Counted from the stretch's first letter, positions 42,248 to 56,533 are shown. The stretch: DNA of 64,000 bases from Providencia rettgeri (GCF_013255915.1 NZ_CP053896.1:4340001-4404000); one strand, 5' to 3'. Notes: a model not told the origin generated them from the letters alone. Program-made: numbers and translations.

Positions 42248-43081
42248 GTGGACAGCGAGTTATTGAGAACTTTTTTAGAGGTCAGTAAAACTAGGCACTT
42301 TGGTCGAGCTGCAGAATCACTCTATTTAACGCAATCAGCGGTTAGCTTCCGTATTAGGCAACTAGAAACACAATTAGGTACAAGCCTATTTACGCGGCAT
42401 AGAAACAATATCCGGTTAACAGCTGCAGGAGAAAGGCTTGTTCCATATGCTGAATCGTTAATGAATACCTGGCTGCAAGCTAAAAAAGAAATATCTCATG
42501 CCTCACAACACACAGAGCTTTCTATTGGTGCAACAGCTTCACTTTGGGAAGGTTATCTAACTGACTGGGTAGAAGAACTTTATAATCAACATGATGAACT
42601 GCGGCTCGAAGCTAGGGTTTCAACGCGCCAGTCTCTTGTTAAGCAACTACATTCTAGAGAATTAGACTTATTAATCGCAACTGAACCGCCTAAAATGGAT
42701 GAGTTTGAAAGTACAATCATCGGTACGATTGACTTACAACTCATGGCTTCCCAAAAGAATATTGCACTCACAAAATATAATTTTATAAGGCTTGAATGGG
42801 GTGCTGACTTCCATCCAAAAAATGAACCTTCATTAACTCAAGATGACACACCTGTTATGATCACTACCTCAGCCCATATTACCCGCCAATTACTTCCTGT
42901 ATCGCTTTCAGCGGCATTTTTACCTGCTCATTGGGTATATCAATATCCGGGCTTAAAAACGCTCTCAGAAACCTCAATAAACAAACCTTTGTATGCAGTT
43001 TGGCTCCAGAAAAACGATCAGCAAGCTCTTATCAATCAACTGATTAAAACTCCAATAAAAAATGCACAGTTAAGTGAATAA
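42248..43081 (+). CDS. hdfR: LysR-type regulator HdfR
   Basis: Known in E. coli as an H-NS-dependent repressor of flhDC. 277 residues from GTG 42248 ([32 protein letters not shown]...), chosen because GGAG lies six bases upstream and it matches the E. coli start; the ATG at 42242 touches that ribosome site. HTH at about 18-37 with the helix [15 protein letters not shown]; the effector domain follows. E. coli HdfR also lies next to an rRNA operon. Confidence 0.93.
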   Translation: MDSELLRTFLEVSKTRHFGRAAESLYLTQSAVSFRIRQLETQLGTSLFTRHRNNIRLTAAGERLVPYAESLMNTWLQAKKEISHASQHTELSIGATASLWEGYLTDWVEELYNQHDELRLEARVSTRQSLVKQLHSRELDLLIATEPPKMDEFESTIIGTIDLQLMASQKNIALTKYNFIRLEWGADFHPKNEPSLTQDDTPVMITTSAHITRQLLPVSLSAAFLPAHWVYQYPGLKTLSETSINKPLYAVWLQKNDQQALINQLIKTPIKNAQLSE

Positions 43082-43089
43082 AAAATAAG

Positions 43090-43116
43090 AAGGTGAGTAA
43101 CAAATCCACTCACCTT
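43090..43116. terminator. Hairpin after hdfR
   Basis: AAGGTGAGT with ACTCACCTT, a perfect 9-bp stem and 9-base loop, 8 bp past the hdfR stop. The T tract is better on the minus strand, so it may also stop leftward read-through from the rRNA operon. Confidence 0.6.
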
Positions 43117-43585
43117 CCTATGATCCCATAAACAAACTATAGATCTCTGCAAAATAATCTTAATTGATACTTCATTTTGTTTTTTAATAAGATATATCAA
43201 TAACAGATAACTGACCAATATTCATACAGCAATACAATGATATTTTGCTTTTTCAGCAAGATAATTTTTGAGCTTAATAAAAATTAAACTACCAACTTTA
43301 TATATACTCTCATTTTTCTAACTTAGATATTGAGCACAACAAAATATCATTCAACCTGTGAATACTATTGAGAAGTATAAAGTCGTAAGTAACAACTCAC
43401 TGATGATGCGAAAAATAAATATAAAATGATGAAAATAAAAAGTAGCTGGGAGAACGTAACGTCACAGTGTATTTAAATAGTGAATACGATTAAGAGATAC
43501 AAAACAGTGGGATAGTTAATGGGATAAAATAAATTGAAAATTAGCAGAAGGGGAAAATAACTTTATATTTATAGTCACACGAATA
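43117..43585. other. AT-rich region between hdfR and the rRNA operon terminator
   Basis: About 470 bp without a recognised gene. Two similar 24-mers, starting GTGAATACTATTGAGAAG at 43358 and GTGAATACGATTAAGAGA at 43480, form an imperfect direct repeat. Nothing else stands out. Confidence 0.4.
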
Positions 43586-43614
43586 AAGAAAAACCCGATT
43601 AAGCTAATCGGGTT
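43586..43614 (-). terminator. rRNA operon terminator
   Basis: On the minus strand AACCCGATTA-GCT-TAATCGGGTT followed by TTTCTTT, 39 bp after the tRNA-Trp gene. A perfect 10-bp stem. Confidence 0.9.
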
Positions 43615-43653
43615 ATCAATAGATACTTCTTTTATTATTACTTAATTGGTAAC

Positions 43654-43729
43654 TGGCAGGGGCGGAGAGACTCGAACTCCCAACACCCGGTTTTGGAGAC
43701 CGGTGCTCTACCAATTGAACTACGCCCCT
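43654..43729 (-). tRNA. trpT: tRNA-Trp(CCA)
   Basis: 76 nt, CCA encoded. Acceptor AGGGGCG, anticodon CCA in CCGGTCTCCAAAACCGG, T arm GGGAGTTCGAGTCTCTC. Last gene of the rRNA operon, as at the end of E. coli rrnC. Confidence 0.98.
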
Positions 43730-43737
43730 AAATTAAG

Positions 43738-43814
43738 TGGCGGAACGGACGGGACTCGAACCCGCGACCCCCTGCGTGACAGGCAGGTATTCTAACCAAC
43801 TGAACTACCGCTCC
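43738..43814 (-). tRNA. aspT: tRNA-Asp(GUC)
   Basis: 77 nt, CCA encoded. Acceptor GGAGCGG, anticodon GTC in CTGCCTGTCACGCAG, T arm GCGGGTTCGAGTCCCGT. Between 5S and tRNA-Trp. Confidence 0.98.
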
Positions 43815-43871
43815 ACTTATTCTTTTGCCTTTCGGCTGTTTACTGCTTATTGAGCAATAAACCTTTAATTA

Positions 43872-43991
43872 ATGTCTGGCAGTTCCCTACTCTCACATGG
43901 GGAGACCCCACACTACCATCGGCGCTACGGCGTTTCACTGCTGAGTTCGGCATGGGGTCAGGTGGGACCACCGCGCTATTGCCGCCAGACA
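43872..43991 (-). rRNA. rrf: 5S ribosomal RNA
   Basis: 120 nt; starts TGTCTGGCGGCAATAGCG and ends with its complement (AACTGCCAGACAT). CCCACCTGACCCCATGCCGA and CGCCGTAGCGCCGATGG are the usual enteric 5S sequences. Confidence 0.97.
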
Positions 43992-44128
43992 AATTCTGTT
44001 TGTTCCCGTTTAGTTTCTTCTTCACTAAACCAGAACCTCAATCTCAAACAAGCTGCGTGTCCTTCACCTTTCGGCTTCTCACTTTCTTTGAAAACAACTC
44101 AATCTCTCTAAAACACCTTCGGTGTTGT

Positions 44129-47037
<2,909 letters not shown>

Positions 47038-47386
47038 TCACAACCCGAAATTGTTTCAACGTTCACCTTACTGTCATGGCTGTGCGTGCATTCCTTCTTT
47101 GTTGGGCAGTGCTCGCAATGCTCACATACTTATGTATGCTGCGCTTGCTGTGCGCTGGCCGCCGCGAAGGACTGACTGCTCGCTCATGCCACTCGCTAAA
47201 GTGACCGAAAATTTCAGGTCTGAAATTTTGAGAGACTCTCACATTATTTAAGCGATAAACAATGTGCGTTGTTTTCAATTTTCAGCTTGTTCCAGATTGT
47301 TAAAGAGCATAATTGTTAAACCAACTACAATATAATTGGCTTAATCATTATTGGGGACATCGTCTTTCACTCGATATCGGCGCAAT
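47038..47386 (-). other. Spacer between tRNA-Glu and 23S
   Basis: About 350 bp of the internal transcribed spacer. It holds a boxA-like element, a perfect AAAATTTCA-GGTC-TGAAATTTT hairpin (47208-47229), and near 47085-47185 a segment centred on CACATACTTATGTATGCT that resembles the palindromic core of an ERIC element. Confidence 0.7.
47298..47308 (-). promoter_or_regulatory. boxA antitermination element upstream of 23S
   Basis: GCTCTTTAACA on the minus strand, the rRNA boxA core, in the spacer before 23S as in E. coli. Recruits NusB-S10 to keep RNA polymerase resistant to Rho. Confidence 0.85.
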
Positions 47387-47462
47387 TGGCGTCCCCTAGG
47401 GGATTCGAACCCCTGTTACCGCCGTGAAAGGGCGGTGTCCTAGGCCTCTAGACGAAGGGGAC
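47387..47462 (-). tRNA. gltU: tRNA-Glu(UUC), in the 16S-23S spacer
   Basis: 76 nt, CCA encoded. Acceptor GTCCCCT, anticodon TTC in CGCCCTTTCACGGCG, T arm CAGGGGTTCGAATCCCC. The single Glu tRNA marks this as the rrnB/C/E/G spacer type rather than the Ile-Ala type. Confidence 0.98.
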
Positions 47463-47556
47463 ACGAAAATTCAATTGCAAAACACCGTTTTGCTATTTTC
47501 GTGTAAGTCTTATCCTCTCGAATAAGTCTCCCACGTAAAGCCATTGCTCTACTTTC

Positions 47557-47580
47557 TATCAGACAATCTGTGTGAGCACT
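47557..47580 (-). other. RNase III processing stem of 16S, 3' arm
   Basis: On the minus strand AGTGCTCACACAGATTGTCT lies 20 bp after the 16S 3' end. It pairs over about 24 bases with the leader segment at 49279-49302 to form the pre-16S processing stem. Confidence 0.85.
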
Positions 47581-47600
47581 TCACAAAAACACTTCAATGG

Positions 47601-49138
<1,538 letters not shown>

Positions 49139-49278
49139 AAAAGCTTGATGCTCAAAGAATGTTTACTGTCGTATGTCTTCTTGCGAAAACATATTACCTA
49201 TTAGTTCATATATATGAATTAACGTGTTAGTCACTCTTCAAGACTTAAAATCAAATATTTTTTTGATAGTGTCCTGTG

Positions 49279-49302
49279 AGTGCCCACACAGATTGTCTGA
49301 TA
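49279..49302 (-). other. RNase III processing stem of 16S, 5' arm
   Basis: On the minus strand TATCAGACAATCTGTGTGGG (and four more bases) is complementary to the 16S trailer at 47557-47580 apart from one G-U type pair. Confidence 0.85.
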
Positions 49303-49305
49303 AAT

Positions 49306-49316
49306 TGTTAAAGAGC
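49306..49316 (-). promoter_or_regulatory. boxA antitermination element in the 16S leader
   Basis: GCTCTTTAACA on the minus strand, just before the processing stem, as in E. coli rrn leaders. A GTGGGCACTCACAG stretch next to it may be the boxC part. Confidence 0.88.
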
Positions 49317-49386
49317 GTTGCGACATTTCTTTTTTTGAAATTCGACTCAGTTTTTATTAACTTAGGTCGTTGTCGCGAGGTGTCGT

Positions 49387-49414
49387 ATATTACGTTTTTT
49401 ATTTAGAAAGTCAA
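49387..49414 (-). promoter_or_regulatory. rRNA promoter P2
   Basis: TTGACT, 16 bases, TAATAT on the minus strand, followed by ACGACACCTCGCG, a GC-containing discriminator. About 120 bp downstream of P1, the usual P1-P2 distance. Confidence 0.85.
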
Positions 49415-49505
49415 GCGTTTATTTTCAACTTTTTTCTTTCTCACCTCTGTTATCACTGGGTTATGAAGTTTTCTTCTAACCGGTTTGTCGTGACAACGGA
49501 TGCGC

Positions 49506-49533
49506 ATTATAGGGAGCCTTCAGAATTACACAA
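49506..49533 (-). promoter_or_regulatory. rRNA promoter P1
   Basis: TTGTGT, 16 bases ending in the conserved GGCTCCC, TATAAT, then GCGCATCC. The short 16-bp spacer and the GCGC discriminator match E. coli rrn P1. A run of A and T just upstream (49536-49552) is placed as an UP element. Confidence 0.9.
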
Positions 49534-49724
49534 CCTTTTTTTTTAAAAAAAACTCTGTTTGCGGATAAAATAGCCACCTTGTGCTTTTTCACCGCATAAC
49601 GGTTATAAAAGAAACGACTTCATGCCTATAATTCTAGCTTTAGCAACCTACTGGCTCATGAATTCATAATGAACTAATGAGTTATTTAACAGCTATCTTT
49701 TATTTCTTTTTTACGGTTATCACT
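49534..49724. other. rrn upstream region and yrdA leader
   Basis: Divergent region between P1 and yrdA. It carries the AT-rich UP element next to P1, presumably Fis sites (not assigned), and a TATAAT at 49627-49632 without a good -35. An ATG at 49677 in the yrdA frame would add a hydrophobic 16-residue stretch not found in the family. Confidence 0.45.
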
Positions 49725-50270
49725 ATGAACACACTTTTACGTCCTTATTTAGGTATTTACCCTTCTATTAATGCACGCGTTTTCATTGACCCATCTTCTG
49801 TTGTAATTGGAGATGTTCGCATAGCTGATGATGTCAGTATTTGGCCTCTTTCTGTTTTGCGTGGTGATGTTAACTATATTTCTATTGGTGCACGCACCAA
49901 TATTCAAGATGGCTCCGTTCTACATGTCACACATAAATCCGCAAGTAACCCTGAGGGGAACCCGTTAATTATTGGAGAAGATGTCACCATTGGCCATAAA
50001 GTTATGTTACACGGTTGCACTATAGGAAATAGAGTGCTGGTTGGAATGGGGTCAATTGTCATTGATGGGGCTATAGTAGAAGATGACGTTATTATTGGGG
50101 CTAACAGTTTAGTAACTCAAGGAAAAAGACTCGAATCCGGTTACTTATATACAGGGAGCCCAGCAAAAGCCATCCGAAAATTGACTGATGCTGAGTTAGG
50201 TCATTTACGTTATTCAGCAAATAACTATGTCGAATGGAAAAATAACTATTTAGCATCTGATAATATGTAA
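49725..50270 (+). CDS. yrdA: Gamma-carbonic-anhydrase-like hexapeptide protein YrdA
   Basis: 181 residues from ATG 49725 (MNTLLRPYLGIYPSI), the start that fits E. coli YrdA. Left-handed beta helix built of hexapeptide repeats (VVIGDVRIADDVSIWPLSVLRGD, IGARTNIQDGSVLHVTH, IGEDVTIGHKVMLHGC). The three metal-binding His of gamma-class carbonic anhydrases (in LHVTH, IGHK and MLHG) are present; enzymatic activity is not proven for this group. Ribosome site is weak. Its 3' end overlaps yrdB, convergent, by 25 bp. Confidence 0.93.
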   Translation: MNTLLRPYLGIYPSINARVFIDPSSVVIGDVRIADDVSIWPLSVLRGDVNYISIGARTNIQDGSVLHVTHKSASNPEGNPLIIGEDVTIGHKVMLHGCTIGNRVLVGMGSIVIDGAIVEDDVIIGANSLVTQGKRLESGYLYTGSPAKAIRKLTDAELGHLRYSANNYVEWKNNYLASDNM

Positions 50271-50506
50271 AGCCCATCGTCATCATCGAGGCCTTGTTCA
50301 ATCAAGGCTTCAAACTCTTCTTCTATATCCCATCGATGCTGCTGAAATAAACTCAAAGGTGTTTCTTCTTTACCATAACGTTGAAATAACAATGACTGAG
50401 GAATTGCACATTCCGCAAGCATTCCGCTGATCAACACAGGAAAGCGTACTTGCTTGGATAGCGCATCCCACTCTTCTCTATCAGGGAATTGAATTTGCTG
50501 ATTCAC
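50246..50506 (-). CDS. yrdB: DUF1488 family protein YrdB
   Basis: 86 residues, [29 protein letters not shown], small soluble protein of the DUF1488 family; function unknown. It overlaps the aroE stop by 4 bp (ATGA) and is the last gene of the dprA-yrdD-tsaC-aroE-yrdB run, as in E. coli. Confidence 0.9.
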   Translation of the reverse strand: MNQQIQFPDREEWDALSKQVRFPVLISGMLAECAIPQSLLFQRYGKEETPLSLFQQHRWDIEEEFEALIEQGLDDDDGLYILSDAK

Positions 50507-51321
50507 CCTTTCAATTCCTTATATAAGGCAGATAGAACAGGTGTAATTTCAGGAAGAATGCCATGCCATAGTTTAAAAGAAAACGCGGCTTGCCCTACTA
50601 GCATACCTAGGCCATCGGCTATTTTAGTCACTTGATGTTGAGTCGCAAACTCAAGGAAGGGCGTTAATGATGATTGATAAAACATATCATAACATGCAGC
50701 TTGATCGCTAAACACATTTGGATTGATTGCAGGAACCTCTCCACTTACACCAGATGAAGTCGCATTGATAATCAGATCAAAATCAGCAGATACGATCTGT
50801 GAGATCTCTTTCCCGCACATTTTACCTAGTGCTGAAAATTCATTAACTAATGATTCAACCTTAGAAAAGGTTCTATTTGTCAAAGTGATATCACAGCCAT
50901 ATTCTAAAAGTGGCAATAATGCTCCACGTGTCGCACCACCAGCACCAATCATTAATATTCGGCTATTTGGATGAACAAACTTTAAACGTTGTAAATCTAA
51001 CAAAAGCCCCATTCCATCGGTGTTGTCGCCCAACAATCGATTATCATCAAGCTTCATCACCGTATTAACAGCGCCACAAACTTGAGCTCTTGCAGTTAAT
51101 TCAGAAACAACCTGAAAAGCACGCTCCTTAAATGGCAAAGTAATGTTTGCGCCCTTTCCACCCTGAGAAAAAAAACCTATTAGACTTTGTTCGAATCCCT
51201 CGATTGGTGCTAGGACTTTTTCATATTCAAGGCAAACCCCTGTTTGCTCTGCAAACATTTTATGTATAACAGGTGATTTACTGTGTTGAATTGGATTACC
51301 AAAAACCGCAAACATTTCCAT
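50503..51321 (-). CDS. aroE: Shikimate dehydrogenase (NADP+)
   Basis: Reduces 3-dehydroshikimate to shikimate in chorismate synthesis. 272 residues: shikimate-binding [12 protein letters not shown], the catalytic Lys in [18 protein letters not shown]-binding [14 protein letters not shown] and NRTFSK. The ATG at 51321 has AAGGA 8 bases upstream; a TTG just before it is rejected. It starts 5 bp after the tsaC stop. Confidence 0.97.
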   Translation of the reverse strand: MEMFAVFGNPIQHSKSPVIHKMFAEQTGVCLEYEKVLAPIEGFEQSLIGFFSQGGKGANITLPFKERAFQVVSELTARAQVCGAVNTVMKLDDNRLLGDNTDGMGLLLDLQRLKFVHPNSRILMIGAGGATRGALLPLLEYGCDITLTNRTFSKVESLVNEFSALGKMCGKEISQIVSADFDLIINATSSGVSGEVPAINPNVFSDQAACYDMFYQSSLTPFLEFATQHQVTKIADGLGMLVGQAAFSFKLWHGILPEITPVLSALYKELKG

Positions 51322-51326
51322 CAATA

Positions 51327-51896
51327 TTATCCTTTACGATATAGTTGCCCTGTTTTTGCGTCTCTTATTTCAGATGGGTTTTGACGACCACCAACCATTC
51401 CATCAAGAACAGGAATACCCCCGTTGAACTGTGCAATAACCTCCTCAGTTGTCCTACAAGGCTCTAACCCACTTAAATTAGCACTTGTAGATACCAAAGG
51501 TTTGCCATAATGACGGCATAATTTTTTTACTAATTCATGGTCTGTAACTCTCACTGCGATGGTATCAAACCGACCTGTCAACCATTTTGGAGTCGTTACT
51601 TTTGCCGGGATCACCCATGTTACTGGCCCCGGCCATGTTGCAAACATCGCTTGCTTTTGTTCTTCTGTTAGTTGCTCATCATCTATATAGTCTTTTAATT
51701 GCTCGTAGCTATCAGCGATAAGGATTAATCCTTTTTCCCAAGGGCGTTGCTTTAACTCTAATAACTTATATACCGCTGTTTCACTATCAGGGTCACAACC
51801 TAAACCAAATACGGCTTCTGTTGGATAGGCAATAACCTCCTCATGTTGTAATGAACTAATAATACTTTCAATTGCAGGTGTAGATATATTTGACAT
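51327..51896 (-). CDS. tsaC: L-threonylcarbamoyladenylate synthase TsaC
   Basis: Makes threonylcarbamoyl-AMP from Thr, bicarbonate and ATP for the tRNA modification t6A37. 189 residues, YrdC domain: [45 protein letters not shown] (the SxSAN signature). It follows yrdD by 12 bp. Confidence 0.96.
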   Translation of the reverse strand: MSNISTPAIESIISSLQHEEVIAYPTEAVFGLGCDPDSETAVYKLLELKQRPWEKGLILIADSYEQLKDYIDDEQLTEEQKQAMFATWPGPVTWVIPAKVTTPKWLTGRFDTIAVRVTDHELVKKLCRHYGKPLVSTSANLSGLEPCRTTEEVIAQFNGGIPVLDGMVGGRQNPSEIRDAKTGQLYRKG

Positions 51897-51908
51897 AGTT
51901 TTAACTCA

Positions 51909-52448
51909 TTATTCTTCTTGTTGTTTACCGCAGCGTTTGCTGGCACAAAATAATCTTACTCCCTGTCCCCCCCTTTTTTCCATAAGTAATGGATACTCAC
52001 AATACTTACATTTACCATTAATAGGCTTATTATTTAATATAAACTGACAGTTAGGGTAATTGTCGCAAGCATAAAAAGTCTTACCATAACGCGATTTTCT
52101 CTGTAATAAATTCCCTTTTTGGCATTGCGGACAAGAAATTTTAGTTTCATCCGGTTTATCAATTAGCTCAATATGTTCACATTCAGGATAATTACTACAA
52201 CCAATAAACATGCCAAATCGGCCTTGCTTAAGCACTAGGTCGTGACTACATTTAGGACAATGTTGACCTTCTAATACTTTAATTATATGACTTTCCACCG
52301 TAGGTCTTAGCGGTCTCATATAATGACATTGTGGATAACTTGAACAACCTAAAAAAGGCCCATGTGAACTATTGCGGATAACAAGCAAAGAATCGCATTC
52401 TGGACAATGTTCATTTTTTTCTGTATCGAAGGGCAGTTGTTTAGACAT
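51909..52448 (-). CDS. yrdD: Topoisomerase-type C4 zinc-finger protein YrdD
   Basis: 179 residues made of four zinc-ribbon units like those at the C-terminus of topoisomerase I. The first three have CPxC pairs followed by GC or AC and YPxC pairs: CPECDSLL...GCSSYPQC, CPKCSHDL...GCSNYPEC, CPQCQKGN...ACDNYPNC. The fourth starts CKYCEYPL and ends CASKRC. Likely nucleic-acid binding; role unknown. Confidence 0.93.
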   Translation of the reverse strand: MSKQLPFDTEKNEHCPECDSLLVIRNSSHGPFLGCSSYPQCHYMRPLRPTVESHIIKVLEGQHCPKCSHDLVLKQGRFGMFIGCSNYPECEHIELIDKPDETKISCPQCQKGNLLQRKSRYGKTFYACDNYPNCQFILNNKPINGKCKYCEYPLLMEKRGGQGVRLFCASKRCGKQQEE

Positions 52449-52472
52449 GTTTTTCTCTACTGTTGCTTTTAA

Positions 52473-53549
52473 CTAAGTTACTCTGGTATACCCACCAGCC
52501 CCCGAGCTAACTACCCCATTAATTTCCATCTCAGTTAATATGGTAATAATTTGAGTAACTGGAATTTGGGTTTGTTCTGCAATGACATCTACTGGTGTCG
52601 CTTGGTACCCAACCATACCTAAAATTTTATTTTCTACCACATTAAACTCAAGTGGTGCCTGTTCTATAGGTAATTCGGTTTGTATCCAATTTAACCCATC
52701 ACCTATATGCTGTAAAACATCCTCAGGTTCAGCTAATAGATAAGCTCCCTGCTGTAATAACCAATGGTTGCCATGAAATGCAGAGTTACCTAATGGAGCA
52801 GGCAATGTAAATAAGTCGCGGTTTTGCTCTAATGCATACCTAGCGGTTATCAGTGAGCCACTTTTCATCCCTGCTTCGATTACAATAACTGCTTTACTTA
52901 ACCCACTAATAATACGGTTTCTCTTGGGAAATTGTTTAGGTAATGGTGGTGCATCAGGCCAATATTCTGAAATCAAAGCACCATAATTTTTGATTTTTTC
53001 AGCCAATTCAGTATGTTGACGTGGATAAATATTCGCTAACCCGCTACCTAAAACCGCAATTGTTTCACCTCGATTATCAAGGGCAGCCTTATGGCTTATA
53101 CCGTCGATACCTAATGCAAGCCCACTGGTGATGGTTATACCATGATGGACAAAGCTCTTCACAAATAGGTTAGTCCATATTCTGCCGTATTCACTTGCTC
53201 TACGACTTCCAACTACAGCAATTTGTGGCGTTACCAATAATTCACTTTTTCCCACGACAAATAATAAAAGAGGAGGACGGTAAATTTGCTTTAATAAAAA
53301 AGGGTAATGGGAATCACAGAAAGTAATCATTTGATGATGTTTATTTGAAAGCCATGCCTGTACTTTCTCAAGCCGGTGCATAGAGACATTCATAAACTGT
53401 AATTGCTGTATTTCATTCAAACCATGATGGTGTAAAGTCTGATAGCTAATTTTATTTAGTTGTTTTAGCTCATTAATTATTCTTACTGCATTCAGAGGTA
53501 ATAACCTTTTAACCTGTGACATTCTTAACCAAATTTCTTGGATATTCAT
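52473..53549 (-). CDS. dprA: DNA-processing protein DprA (Smf)
   Basis: Binds incoming single-stranded DNA and loads RecA in naturally competent bacteria; role in enteric bacteria unclear. 358 residues: N-terminal helical domain, Rossmann-like core (AVVGSRRASEYGR, TITSGLALGIDGISHKAAL, AVLGSGLANIYPRQH, FPKRNRIISGLSKAVIVIEAG), and a C-terminal winged-helix (TPVDVIAEQTQIPVTQI). The ATG at 53549 is preferred: AGGA lies 8 bases before it. E. coli has smg between yrdD and dprA; here the gap is 24 bp. Confidence 0.94.
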   Translation of the reverse strand: MNIQEIWLRMSQVKRLLPLNAVRIINELKQLNKISYQTLHHHGLNEIQQLQFMNVSMHRLEKVQAWLSNKHHQMITFCDSHYPFLLKQIYRPPLLLFVVGKSELLVTPQIAVVGSRRASEYGRIWTNLFVKSFVHHGITITSGLALGIDGISHKAALDNRGETIAVLGSGLANIYPRQHTELAEKIKNYGALISEYWPDAPPLPKQFPKRNRIISGLSKAVIVIEAGMKSGSLITARYALEQNRDLFTLPAPLGNSAFHGNHWLLQQGAYLLAEPEDVLQHIGDGLNWIQTELPIEQAPLEFNVVENKILGMVGYQATPVDVIAEQTQIPVTQIITILTEMEINGVVSSGAGGYTRVT

Positions 53550-53682
53550 TATTGTCATCCTGACTCATCAACAAATAGGTTCTTCAGTGAACAAATCATA
53601 ACCAATACTGTCAATATGAATGAGAAATGTCTAGAATAGTCATTAATTCCCATTCACATTTTGGAAACTGCTCGAAAAATTT

Positions 53683-54204
53683 ATGTCAGTCTTAAACGTA
53701 TTACATTACCCAGACGAACGCTTACGCACAATTGCTAAGCCAGTAGACAAAGTTGATGCTTCTATACAGCGTATCGTTGATGATATGTTCGATACCATGT
53801 ATGAAGAAGAAGGTATTGGCCTTGCAGCAACACAAGTTGATATCCACCAGAGAATCATCGTTATTGATGTGTCTGAAACTCGTGATGATCGCTTAGTTCT
53901 TATTAACCCTGAATTACTAGATAAATCAGGGGAAACGGGGATCGAAGAAGGTTGCTTGTCTATTCCAGAACAACATGGCTTCGTCCCTCGTGCTGAGCAG
54001 GTAAAAGTTCGCGCGCTAAACTATAACGGAGAGTCTTTTGAACTGGAGGCTGATGGTTTATTAGCTATCTGTATCCAACATGAGATGGACCACCTTGTTG
54101 GTAAACTATTCGTTGACTATTTATCGCCTTTAAAACGTCAGCGCATCCGCCAGAAAGTTGAAAAGTTAGACAGACTAAGAGCAAAAGAAGCCAAAAATAG
54201 CTAA
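53683..54204 (+). CDS. def: Peptide deformylase
   Basis: Iron/zinc enzyme that removes the N-formyl group from new proteins. 173 residues with all three family motifs: GIGLAA (44-49), EGCLS (89-93, Cys91 a metal ligand) and HEMDH (133-137). fmt follows 28 bp later. Confidence 0.98.
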   Translation: MSVLNVLHYPDERLRTIAKPVDKVDASIQRIVDDMFDTMYEEEGIGLAATQVDIHQRIIVIDVSETRDDRLVLINPELLDKSGETGIEEGCLSIPEQHGFVPRAEQVKVRALNYNGESFELEADGLLAICIQHEMDHLVGKLFVDYLSPLKRQRIRQKVEKLDRLRAKEAKNS

Positions 54205-54232
54205 TTCGCTACATATAAATAGGGAAATTAAC

Positions 54233-55180
54233 GTGTCAGAGCCATTAAAAATTATTTTTGCGGGTACCCCCGATTTTGCGGCCAAACATTTAGCTGCTCT
54301 CTTAGATACTAGACACCAAATCGTTGGCGTCCTCACTCGCCATGATAAACCTGCGGGAAGAGGTAAAAAGTTAACTCCGAGCCCTGTCAAGGTTCTCGCT
54401 GAAGAACACCAAATCCCTGTTTTTCAACCAGTATCTCTTAAAGATAGCGAAAACCAGCAGTGGATAAAAAACCAAAATGCAGACTTAATGATAGTTGTTG
54501 CCTATGGCCTGATTCTACCGCAAGCCGTTCTCGATATTCCTCGCTTAGGTTGCTTGAATGTTCACGGCTCTTTGTTACCTCGCTGGAGAGGAGCGGCACC
54601 AATTCAACGTTCTATTTGGGCTGGTGATACTGAAACGGGTGTGACTATTATGCAAATGGATGCAGGTTTAGATACTGGAGACATGCTTTACAAAGCAATT
54701 TGTCCAATTAACCCTAGTGATACAAGCGCCTCGTTATATGACAAGTTAGCAATAATCGGCCCAGAAGCATTAATTCATACTGTTGAAATGCTATCCTCAG
54801 GCCAATGCACAGCTGAAAAACAAGATGATTCATTAGCAAATTACGCTGAAAAATTATCAAAAGAAGAAGCTCGCATTAATTGGCAAGATGATGCTGTACA
54901 TATTGAGCGCTATATTCGTGCTTTCAATCCTTGGCCAATGAGTTATTTCATGGTTGAAGAACAACTCATTAAAGTTTGGCAAGCTGAAGCACTCGAAGAA
55001 GCACATGATAAGCAACCAGGAACAATTATTAGCGCTGACAAAAAAGGTATATGCATTGCCACAGGAAATGGCATACTAAATATTACTCAGCTACAACCGC
55101 CTGGCAAAAAAGCAATGAGTGCACAAGATATCCTAAACTCTCGTCGCGAATGGTTTACCCCAGAGCAAGTTCTAGCATAA
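54233..55180 (+). CDS. fmt: Methionyl-tRNA formyltransferase
   Basis: Formylates the initiator Met-tRNA. 315 residues: [48 protein letters not shown] (folate and catalytic region) and a C-terminal tRNA-binding beta barrel. GTG start at 54233 with AGGGA 7 bases upstream, giving MSEPLKIIF as in E. coli. Partner of def in formyl-Met cycling. Confidence 0.98.
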   Translation: MSEPLKIIFAGTPDFAAKHLAALLDTRHQIVGVLTRHDKPAGRGKKLTPSPVKVLAEEHQIPVFQPVSLKDSENQQWIKNQNADLMIVVAYGLILPQAVLDIPRLGCLNVHGSLLPRWRGAAPIQRSIWAGDTETGVTIMQMDAGLDTGDMLYKAICPINPSDTSASLYDKLAIIGPEALIHTVEMLSSGQCTAEKQDDSLANYAEKLSKEEARINWQDDAVHIERYIRAFNPWPMSYFMVEEQLIKVWQAEALEEAHDKQPGTIISADKKGICIATGNGILNITQLQPPGKKAMSAQDILNSRREWFTPEQVLA

Positions 55181-55190
55181 CGAACTTGTA

Positions 55191-55219
55191 AACTGCCTGA
55201 TACCTTCAGGCAGTTTTAT
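55191..55219 (+). terminator. Hairpin between fmt and rsmB
   Basis: AACTGCCTGA with TCAGGCAGTT, a perfect 10-bp stem, 5-base loop, then TTATTTC. It may partly stop def-fmt transcripts before rsmB. Confidence 0.65.
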
Positions 55220-55249
55220 TTCAGTCACTAATGAATTCATCCTCACCAT

Positions 55250-56533
55250 ATGAAAAACACATATAATTTGCGTAGTATCGCGGCAACAGCAATTTTCCAA
55301 GTCCTTGATAACGGCCAATCATTAAGCACTGTACTGCCTGACTTACAACGCAATATCAATGATAAAGATAAAGCTTTATTACAAGAAATTTGCTTTGGCG
55401 TTTTACGTTATTTACCTAAACTTGAATGGTTTATTAGCCAGCTAATGGAAAAACCATTAACGGGTAAACAAAGAACCCTACATTACTTAATTATGGTAGG
55501 CATCTACCAGCTACTTTATACTCGTATACCGCCTCATGCTGCATTAGCAGAAACAGTAGATGGCGCAGTTGCACTGAAAAAGCCCCAATTAAAAGGGCTT
55601 ATTAATGGCGTATTACGTTCATTTCAGCGCCAACAAGTACAATTAGAAGAAAGAATTGCTAACAACACTAGCCAATATTTACATCCAAGCTGGTTATTAA
55701 AACGCCTACAAACTGCCTATCCAGAGGATTGGCAATCTATTATTGAAGCAAATAACCAACGCCCACCTATGTGGTTAAGAGTAAACTCTCAACATCACAC
55801 TGCTGCACAATATCTCAACTTACTAGAACAATCTGAGATAACCGCACATTTGCACCCCTCACATCCAAATGCTATTCGGTTAGATGAACCCACCGCAGTA
55901 TCTCGTCTTCCGGGCTTTGAAGATGGCTGGTCAACAGTACAAGATGTCTCAGCTCAAGGCTGCGCTGAATTGCTAGAACCTCAAAATGGGGAAAGTATTT
56001 TAGATTTATGTGCAGCACCAGGTGGAAAAACAACCCATATTTTAGAATTAGCCCCTAGAGCGAATGTTATTGCTGTAGATATCGATGAATATCGCCTTAA
56101 AAGAGTGAAAGAAAATCTAATTCGTCTTAAGCAACATGCTGTTGTTATACAAGGAGACGGCACACAGCCTGAAAAATGGGCGAAAGATCAGCAATTTGAC
56201 CGTATTTTACTTGATGCACCTTGCTCCGCTACAGGCGTTATTAGGCGTCATCCTGATATTAAATGGCTACGCCGTGATTCGGATATAAATGAATTGGCGC
56301 AACTACAAGCTCAAATTCTCGAAGCTATCTGGCCTTATTTAAAACCGGGCGGTACTCTACTTTATGCCACATGCTCAATTATGCCCGAAGAAAATGGAAA
56401 GCAAATACAAAATTTCCTATCTAAACATAATGACGCCAGTCTAAATGATGGAACCGATGCTGGGTTACAAGTATTACCAAGTACTAATGGTGGTGATGGT
56501 TTCTTTTATGCACGCTTAGTCAAAAAAGTGTAG
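55250..56533 (+). CDS. rsmB: 16S rRNA (cytosine-967-C5)-methyltransferase
   Basis: SAM-dependent RNA methyltransferase (Sun, Fmu). 427 residues: N-terminal NusB-like RNA-binding domain (about 1-130), SAM motif [17 protein letters not shown], catalytic-region [18 protein letters not shown] and [14 protein letters not shown], the two cysteines of m5C enzymes. Third gene of the def-fmt-rsmB-trkA row. Confidence 0.97.
   Translation: MKNTYNLRSIAATAIFQVLDNGQSLSTVLPDLQRNINDKDKALLQEICFGVLRYLPKLEWFISQLMEKPLTGKQRTLHYLIMVGIYQLLYTRIPPHAALAETVDGAVALKKPQLKGLINGVLRSFQRQQVQLEERIANNTSQYLHPSWLLKRLQTAYPEDWQSIIEANNQRPPMWLRVNSQHHTAAQYLNLLEQSEITAHLHPSHPNAIRLDEPTAVSRLPGFEDGWSTVQDVSAQGCAELLEPQNGESILDLCAAPGGKTTHILELAPRANVIAVDIDEYRLKRVKENLIRLKQHAVVIQGDGTQPEKWAKDQQFDRILLDAPCSATGVIRRHPDIKWLRRDSDINELAQLQAQILEAIWPYLKPGGTLLYATCSIMPEENGKQIQNFLSKHNDASLNDGTDAGLQVLPSTNGGDGFFYARLVKKV

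Noticed and set aside
49677-49724. Upstream ATG giving YrdA a hydrophobic N-terminus
   Set aside because: YrdA proteins are cytoplasmic without signal peptide, and the family match begins at the ATG at 49725.
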